NCBI GenBank assembly: GCA_029531795.1
Contig: JAPEIS010000003.1
Coordinates: 2,356,001-2,420,000 of the forward strand
Origin: Sclerotinia nivalis
Lineage: Eukaryota; Ascomycota; Leotiomycetes; Helotiales; Sclerotiniaceae
Direction: 5' to 3'
Length of the DNA: 64,000 nucleotides
The position numbers were made by a program, and so were the translations under genes. This document shows positions 58,242-64,000 of this stretch, one piece after another. The first letter of the stretch is position 1. The number at the start of each line of letters is the position of its first letter. The notes beneath the pieces are model-generated. The model saw only the letters and a list, made by a program, of their open reading frames with translations. It did no database searches and was not told the DNA's origin.

Positions 58242-60970
58242 GTATGCATCACCGCAGTATATGTATGAGTGATTGGGAAGCCATTATAATAGACTTTGTC
58301 TAGATGCATGCCAACAGAGTAACCAATACTTTGGTCGGAATGGCCGATGAGGTCGAGATACTGTGACAATAGACACCCAGACAGGCACCATAAGCGCTTG
58401 CCAGTACGCTCTTGGCAAATGAATCACTTTCCGTTTAGAATTCTTCGGAATTCCTATCATCAATAACCTCACCACGAGCCTTGAACGAATTTTCAACCAC
58501 GGAATCCGGAAGTCATGCCGAAGTTAGACTATACTTGTCATATTATATGCCCGACGGAGAACCATTGTTTACTGCATGCACCACTTGGCAGGAAGGTCGA
58601 AGATCCGGCTACACCAACTCTGCAATGACCTTTAAATGGCCCATACGCCTGACACAATGCGCTTACTTGAGCCATGAAAGAGTAATCGCGATGTAGTAAC
58701 CGTGGTCCATTCTAATGGCTGAGAGACTTAATTGTTGGAACGGCCATCAGAGATCGACGCAATCCTGAGTACGGACCCGGAATCACCAGCTCGCCGGCGA
58801 AACTTCATAGGAGCATCTTCTTCGAAAGTAAAATATAAAAACACAAAATTAACTGGTCTTTTATAATATAGGTATCCTTTGGTAGTTATGATGCATTTCG
58901 AAGAAAAAATGACGAGCAATCACTGGAGCCGGTCGTGGGACCCGGAAGGAATTGCCACTATGGAGTGATCCTACCAATCTTTGAGTAATGTGAGAGCGAG
59001 AAAAATAAAGTAAGGAAGATACATTGGATTTGATGCATTGGATAAAAAAGGATAGGGAAAAAATGGCTTCATAGCGGCTGAAGAAAGAGAAGAAAAGCAG
59101 AATACTTGAAGTTATTCAGAACGCGTAAAAAATAACGCTGATGTCCATTCGATAAAATCCTCTCTCCTCCTACTCATATTCTCACCGCCAATCCTCCATT
59201 ATCAGCGATCTCCTCCTCTGAAACTCACTTTCATCTACCAGAGTTTACTTACATATGATAAAACTAGCAAATGCTTCAGTACAAACACCTACATATTCTG
59301 GCGTAGTGATAGAATTCATCGCTGTACGAAACCAAAGTCCGTTCTTTTCAACTCACATTACGGCACTTCAAGTCTATTGAAGCCAGTGCGAGTCTTCCGA
59401 AGAGGAATGAGTGGGCCCGGAAGATCTTCATACACAGGGCATTTCTCCTGATGAACGGGCGATAAAGTCGTTAAGGAGCCTCGTATTGGATTTAAGCTGC
59501 AGGTTGTGTTTAAATATTGAATCTCCATTCCAATATTAAAGAGTGCCATGGGATGTCTCGGCCTGAGTGCTATGAAGACCACATGTGCTCGAAAAGTTCT
59601 GATTCATAGCAATTCTTCTTCCAAGTCCAGAACTACCAGGGAACCAGACGTTATATGCAATGAAGACCTTTCGAAATGTCGATTCTCATCCAGCTTATGA
59701 ATATTGGCCTATCTTCTGGACCATTAGCGCTTTTGCGTAAGTCAATGCCTTCCTTATATTGATTATTTTCCATTCCTTGCGAGAACACAAGCACCATCTT
59801 CATTCATCACCCTTTGAAGCCAGACCCAATATTAGAGATATGAGAACTGTCTTTGTTTCTGAAGTTAGCGATGATTTGACTCGGATTTATGTTATGAAGA
59901 TGGGTAGGTTCGAGTATTTGTGGATGTGAATATGAGCCACAGTTAGACTGCACATGTCAAGCCACAAGCCTCGTAAGCTGTCCGTCGACACCTTGTAGTC
60001 TAGCTGCAAATCATTGGATGGTAGTGAGTTCAAGTGAACTCGTATTATTCTGAACTGGTCCATGTAACCTCTTGTGGACGAGATGACACAAATTCAGATA
60101 CACAAGCCTTCGAAGCTCGAAACCCCAAATCGAAATTCAGGTCACCTGAAAGTGTTGTCCAATTGGGAAATTTCGGGCTGACAGGATCTCTCACGTACCA
60201 AGGCATCGGATCCGACGATTTCAGCGAGCGTGGATGGTTACCAAACGCAATGACTATCATAGACACTTCCGCAACTGTTCACTTTTGAAAGAAATTGGCT
60301 GTGACTCCTATGACGGTTCGATATGTTCAAACTCAAGCCAGTTTTGTTTCTTTTCATATCCCTTCGACCCTCGCCCTTCCTTTTCTCTCTCTTCTTTCCT
60401 CTCCTTCCAGTCCTATCCCGCTAATTTCCCTCAATCATTACCCCGCAATCACCAGACTCTCACCTACACCCAAGACGAATCATATCATAAAGCAACATTA
60501 AACTATTGTCCTCTAACTGGCCCGGAATCCAAATTCCACATGAAAACTTCCCAGACCATTAACCCAAGACATGACAAAGATTTGAATGAGCTCTGGAGCA
60601 TTGTGAGTGAGGATTTGAAGGGCAGCTCATGTTGACACGTATTACTGAATTGAACACGAGAGGGCTGAAAGAGTTATGGAGTCCAGAAGGTTCTAAAAGG
60701 AGAATGTCGGCAGGTGGCCTCGAAGAGGGCGCGGGGTGTATTTATAGGTATTAAGGAGAAGATGAAGGAGGACTTGGAATATTAGAAAGGGAAAAATCAG
60801 GTGGTGAATGATAGGATGTTTATTGACTCGATATTAGGGACTAATTGATACGATAAACATAGTATCACGGTGGTGGTAGGGTGCTTTAAGATATGATGAT
60901 ATTCTACGAAGAAGGAAGAAGGTGCTAGGAAGAGCGCCAACTATATGGGGGATGGGTGCCTTAGGCAGCC
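58242..60970. other. Intergenic, no gene supported
   Basis: 2.7 kb upstream of the F-box gene. Short frames such as 60034-60288 and 60234-60635 (plus) overlap each other in different phases and match nothing. A short spliced frame beginning at ATG 59661 (reading MKTFRNVDSHPAYEYWPIFW, donor GTAAGT near 59739) has the look of a small membrane protein exon, but no downstream exon could be confirmed. Confidence 0.35.
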
Positions 60971-61063
60971 ATGCAGACTAGCTAGGAACGGGTTACGAAC
61001 CCGTGACACATAGCATCAAAAAATCGTAGATTTTGATTAAAAAAGCTTTCCTAGAGTCTGCAT
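60971..61063 (-). repeat. tRNA-like hairpin relic
   Basis: Outer inverted repeats ATGCAGACTAGCTAGGAA and TTCCTAGAGTCTGCAT pair except for a 2-nt bulge. Between them are two further hairpins. One read on the minus strand, ACGGGTTCGTAACCCGT, has a T-arm shape with a 7-nt loop. The other, AAAATC-GTA-GATTTT, sits where an anticodon arm would be. No good D-arm and no T before the anticodon were found. It is better read as a decayed tRNA or tRNA-derived SINE head than as a working tRNA. Confidence 0.4.
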
Positions 61064-61886
61064 TCATCTCGAGATGTCTTCGTATACTATTGGCGTATAC
61101 TATTGGCGACGTACTTCGTGTCTGATTGCTCTCCTCCCTGGCTGATGTGTGATTTACCCTAGTAAATTTCATTGGTCCATCTGGCTACAGCCGCAAGGCA
61201 ATCCCCGGTGAGCTTGTACCTGCATTTGATACCCCAGAAAGCTCTGATACGGTATCTCGGCCAAGCCAGATCAATAACATCGCTCAGCGGATAATATTTT
61301 CAGAGGAAAATTAAATGTTGAAACCTTCATCAGAAAAATTGCAATCAATACAAGCTCTATGATCGGATGCATACGAGAAATTCACAGATATGTTTACTAG
61401 GTAATTGGTTCACGTCGCGTTGGCAACCAAAAGAAGCACGGGTTCGCGAGCTTTCCCCTCCTTCAAAGATTGCGCTTCTCTGTTTGTCTCATATTTTTCG
61501 TGACATCTATTACTAAATTCTTGTCGAGAATTCTTTAGCCACCCTAGCTCATATTCTATTCATTGGCGTTATCAAACAAAGCTATTGTAGTGCTTTACTC
61601 CCTCGTTTGCGGTTCATCTTCTTTCAACACCTGCACTGCAACGTCCAACCCTCGACACATTTCAAGTGGCACGCGCAGTTTGAGAGGAAAGATCTAGAGA
61701 TTTATGTAAGTCCGGCTTGGGTTTATAATTTTACTCGAGGTAATTTTCCGATCAAGGGATGGCTTTTGACTATTTATCTTCATTACAGTTTCGCACTCAC
61801 AAACACATCTCAGCTAAACAAACCAAAAGTCAAGACCTTCATTGCATTTTCGCAATCGCAAATCAAACCACATAAACAGAAGCAAG
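61064..61886. promoter_or_regulatory. Upstream region of SUMO-like gene with leader intron
   Basis: No separate gene. A duplicated GTATACTATTGGC lies at about 61083-61109. A likely 5' leader intron runs 61706-61788 (donor GTAAGT, acceptor TTACAG). The frame 61607-61948 crosses it and is not believed. Confidence 0.45.
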
Positions 61887-62236
61887 ATGCGCTTATCATC
61901 CCGCGATCCCGAGACCCCAACTCGTGCCTCCAGGGAGAGCAAGCCTGAGCCGGGCACTGGCAATGACACTGGCGCCGATACCATAAGCCAAAGACAATCC
62001 CTATCACAGTCGTTGACCAGCAGGGCACCGAAATTACCTTCAAGATCAAGCGCAATAAGCCTTTACAAAAGATTATCGATGCCTATTGTAACCACAAGGG
62101 AATTAGGGACCAAAAGATGGTGAGGTTTACTTTTGATGGGGATAGGGTTAAGACGAATGACACAGCGGATAGTTTGGAGATGGATGAGGAGGGCCGTATT
62201 GATGTTTTCTTGGAACAGCAAGGAGGTGGTCATTGA
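61887..62236 (+). pseudogene. SUMO-like ubiquitin-family gene with one frameshift
   Basis: ATG 61887 opens a Pro/Glu/Thr-rich N-terminus (MRLSSRDPETPTRASRESK). The ubiquitin-like fold follows in another frame from about 61982: TIPITVVDQQGTEITFKIKR, then MVRFTFDGDRV, DTADSLEMDEEG and the C-terminal LEQQGGGH stop (62234-62236). The diglycine and a short tail for SUMO-protease processing are present. The two frames join if one base is missing near 61979-61983, within GATACCATAAGCC. No GT donor exists in that stretch, so splicing cannot explain it. Flanking leader and trailer introns (61706-61788 and 62268-62326) suggest a normal gene rather than a retrocopy. SUMO conjugation is essential or near-essential in most fungi, so either another copy exists or this is a sequence error. 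Confidence 0.75.
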
Positions 62237-62687
62237 TCATGAATAAGGCTTAGATGGGATTTGAGAGGTAAGTTGATTCATCGAAGTAGAATGCGGGGTA
62301 TAGTGCTTATATTGTATTTTTTATAGGATATACCCGAGACTTGAGGGTTCAGCGGAGTTCGAGGCGCAAGGCACACGGCGCAAAGAATATGAGTTTCAGG
62401 ACGCTTCAAATGGAAGCTTCAAAAGCACGGTGGTGTAATTTTCAGGGCTGGATTCCATTGGTCTGTTTCTCATTCAATGCAACAAGGGCGGAGATAATGG
62501 GTCATACTCTCTGCGTAATGGCGCAGACACATCTAAATGTGTATTTTCCATAATACCTAAATGACTCACCTACAAGGTGACTACCAAATATCCAGTTCCC
62601 ATGCGGAAGAAATTCAATGCGCATTGTAAAGTGCAACTTGGTGGCAAAGTCCTTCCTCATGTTCCAATACACATCATACATCGAAGA
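62237..62687. other. 3' flank of SUMO-like gene
   Basis: 450 bp. A likely trailer intron lies at 62268-62326 (donor GTAAGT, acceptor TTATAG). No gene was seen; the plus frame 62341-62553 has no recognisable content. Confidence 0.4.
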
Positions 62688-63460
62688 TTATCGCCCCGTC
62701 CGCCTACGTGACCTCACATCAGCGACAGAGCACTCATATGCAGGAATTAACTTACTGTGCATCTCCGTAGCTGTACTGACAATCTTTTGACAATTTCCAC
62801 ATTTGGTAGGTTTTAATTCCGGTGCATCTTCCCATTCATCTTCCTTGAAATTGAATGAACCTACCCAAGTAGTAAGCTCCCGCGTTAGCTATTGCAGTAC
62901 ATACACCATATCTCAGACGAGGGATGAACACTCACTAGTGCCTTGAGTAACCATGAGATTATTATCGAATGTCTTTCCCCCAACATATTTCTCTCGCTTC
63001 CTCCAATCTTTCCCCTCATGCTCTTCATTATAATGAAATCCACACAAAGTATACCGGCGATGATTGCGATTTCAAGAGACATTGGAGAAGGTGAACATCT
63101 GATAATTTGCCTCGTCATCGCAAATTGCTCGATTACAACAGTCGGTACGAGTCAAATTGTCTGTCTTACCACAAAGCCCTCAATAAGTGTCTGAAGATGG
63201 TGGAGATGGATTCTTGTAGATTTTGCAAAGACGTCTATGGTTAGGCCAGGCCTAGAAGGAGGGTTAGTGGAGATTGAGGCCGCATGTGTGATGAACGTAA
63301 CTTGTTTCTGATGTGCAGATGAACAGTACCATACTTGTTGGCATCCGGCACATTTTGATGGAGCTGGGAAGCCGCAAATTACGGAATGGTGGGATTATTG
63401 AGGGGTTTTTGTTGTGGAAGAGCTGGAAGGTGCGGGAATGGCGGGGGTGGGTTCGGTCAT
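62688..63460 (-). pseudogene. Broken MYND-like zinc-finger protein gene
   Basis: Read on the minus strand from ATG 63460: a short Pro/Ser/Thr leader, then SKCAGCQQVWYCSSAHQK (MYND-like, about 63290-63345) and RPGLTIDVFAKSTRIHLHHL. Next come TDCCNRAICDDEANYQMF, RRYTLCGFHYNEEHEGKDW and, after an intron (62861-62935), KPTKCGNCQKIVSTATEMHS. This order of Cys-rich blocks matches a conserved family of fungal MYND-type proteins as I recall it. Three lesions break it. There is a TAA at 63395-63397. A 14-17-nt insertion near 63150-63172 splits the block that should read FVVRTDCC. A TGA at 63072-63074 stands where a conserved Cys is expected. A His also replaces the usual Cys after YCSSA. The intron and downstream frame are intact, so decay looks recent. 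Confidence 0.6.
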
Positions 63461-64000
63461 CTTGGGATTTTAATATGAGTTGCGGGAGATATATGGGAAC
63501 TGGTTTAGATTTTAGAGAAAGCGAAGCCGGCAAAGTTGTAATTGAGATCATCCAAGATGTTGGCAGAATTGCTGCAGAGGAGAAGCAGATGAGCAAAAGC
63601 AAACAGGTCCAACGTGGCCGGTACACTAACGCGTTTTTACCGCGAGATCACGTGTAGCACTTACCCATTTGGTTCGGCACCTCCGATTATTGTCACGTCA
63701 CGGCATTTGCATTCCTCATGCTTCATTTTGTTTCATTCTCGTATTGAAGATCAAGCATTGAGGATTGACTATTAAGACACGCGTCTAAATTTAGATATCT
63801 TTCTACCGATACTCAATAATCCTTTCAATATTCCTACTATCCAGCTCAATGCGCATGCCAATTTGGGACATAGGTGATGCTACCGAACATTCGCCGATCA
63901 AACCTCTACATTATTTTCAAGGCAGAAATACTTTTGAATTGATTCTTAACAAGAATTCCCTGCAAATCATTTTTCCCAACAACGAAGCTGGAGAATGTTG
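63461..64000. other. Right edge, no gene supported
   Basis: 540 bp upstream of the MYND-like pseudogene. The plus frame 63313-63657 overlaps that pseudogene and its far half (to 63657) has a helical look but no recognisable family. Nothing else was seen. Confidence 0.35.

Noticed and set aside
59661..59740. Short exon of an ATP synthase or complex I small subunit
   Set aside because: The exon-like start is attractive, but no downstream exon with matching phase and family content was found.
60971..61063. Functional tRNA gene
   Set aside because: The T-arm shape is good, but there is no D-arm, the position before the anticodon is not T, and the B-box does not fit the consensus.
63313..63657. 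114-codon plus-strand frame
   Set aside because: Its left half is antisense to the MYND-like pseudogene. The right half is helical-looking but matches nothing known and has no independent support.
1..64000. CRISPR array, prophage or bacterial operon
   Set aside because: There is no regularly spaced repeat with unique spacers, and spliced fungal genes occur throughout.

Overview
The window looks like a gene-rich to moderately AT-rich stretch of a filamentous ascomycete genome (Pezizomycotina). The reasons are: short introns of about 45-125 bp with GTAAGT-type donors and CTAAC/CTAAT branch points; fungal-only families (Clr5-type domain, 2EXR-type domain, fungal calpain, fungal SNO/PdxT with inserts); a stop-riddled LINE that looks mutated by repeat-induced point mutation (RIP); and an overall style that suggests Leotiomycetes (Botrytis/Sclerotinia-like). 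The class-level placement is inference. Nothing bacterial, no CRISPR array and no convincing canonical tRNA or rRNA gene was found.

Layout. 0.3-2.1 kb: basic, low-complexity nuclear-type protein (minus). 4.4-5.1 kb: small single-membrane-span protein. 7.29-7.50 kb: complete hAT-type MITE with an 8-bp target duplication, just upstream of a Clr5-domain gene (7.8-9.4 kb). 10.03-10.13 kb: compact GC-rich nested inverted repeat. 12.8-18.1 kb: convergent pair of a class 3 lipase (plus) and a calpain-like protease (minus). 20.4-24.3 kb: convergent pair of an 11-exon dihydroxy-acid dehydratase (plus) and a complex I assembly factor NDUFAF3-like protein (minus). 24.3-29.2 kb: about 5 kb with no gene I can support. 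29.2-33.1 kb: insulysin/Ste23-type M16 metallopeptidase. 33.8-34.15 kb: AAAAT microsatellite carrying a solo LTR. 36.3-42.6 kb: two tandem paralogues with long disordered N-termini and a C-terminal 2EXR-like domain. 44.2-49.4 kb: dead Tad/I-type LINE. 52.2-54.8 kb: divergent pair of an acylglycerol-phosphate acyltransferase (minus) and the PLP-synthase glutaminase SNO/PdxT (plus). 56.7-58.2 kb: F-box protein. 60.9-61.1 kb: tRNA-like hairpin relic. 61.9-62.2 kb: SUMO-like gene broken by one frameshift. 62.7-63.5 kb: MYND-like zinc-finger gene with three lesions.

The enzymes are ordinary housekeeping functions (branched-chain amino acid synthesis, vitamin B6, phospholipid synthesis, complex I assembly, proteolysis) and do not form a biosynthetic cluster. 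The most unusual parts are the tandem 2EXR pair with repeated GHM-type motifs, three LC8-like motifs in the calpain tail, an 8-nt microexon in the dehydratase, a possible mitochondrial extension on the M16 protease, the mobile-element insertions with exact target duplications, and the two broken genes at the right end. All exon coordinates were worked out by eye from splice consensus and reading frame.
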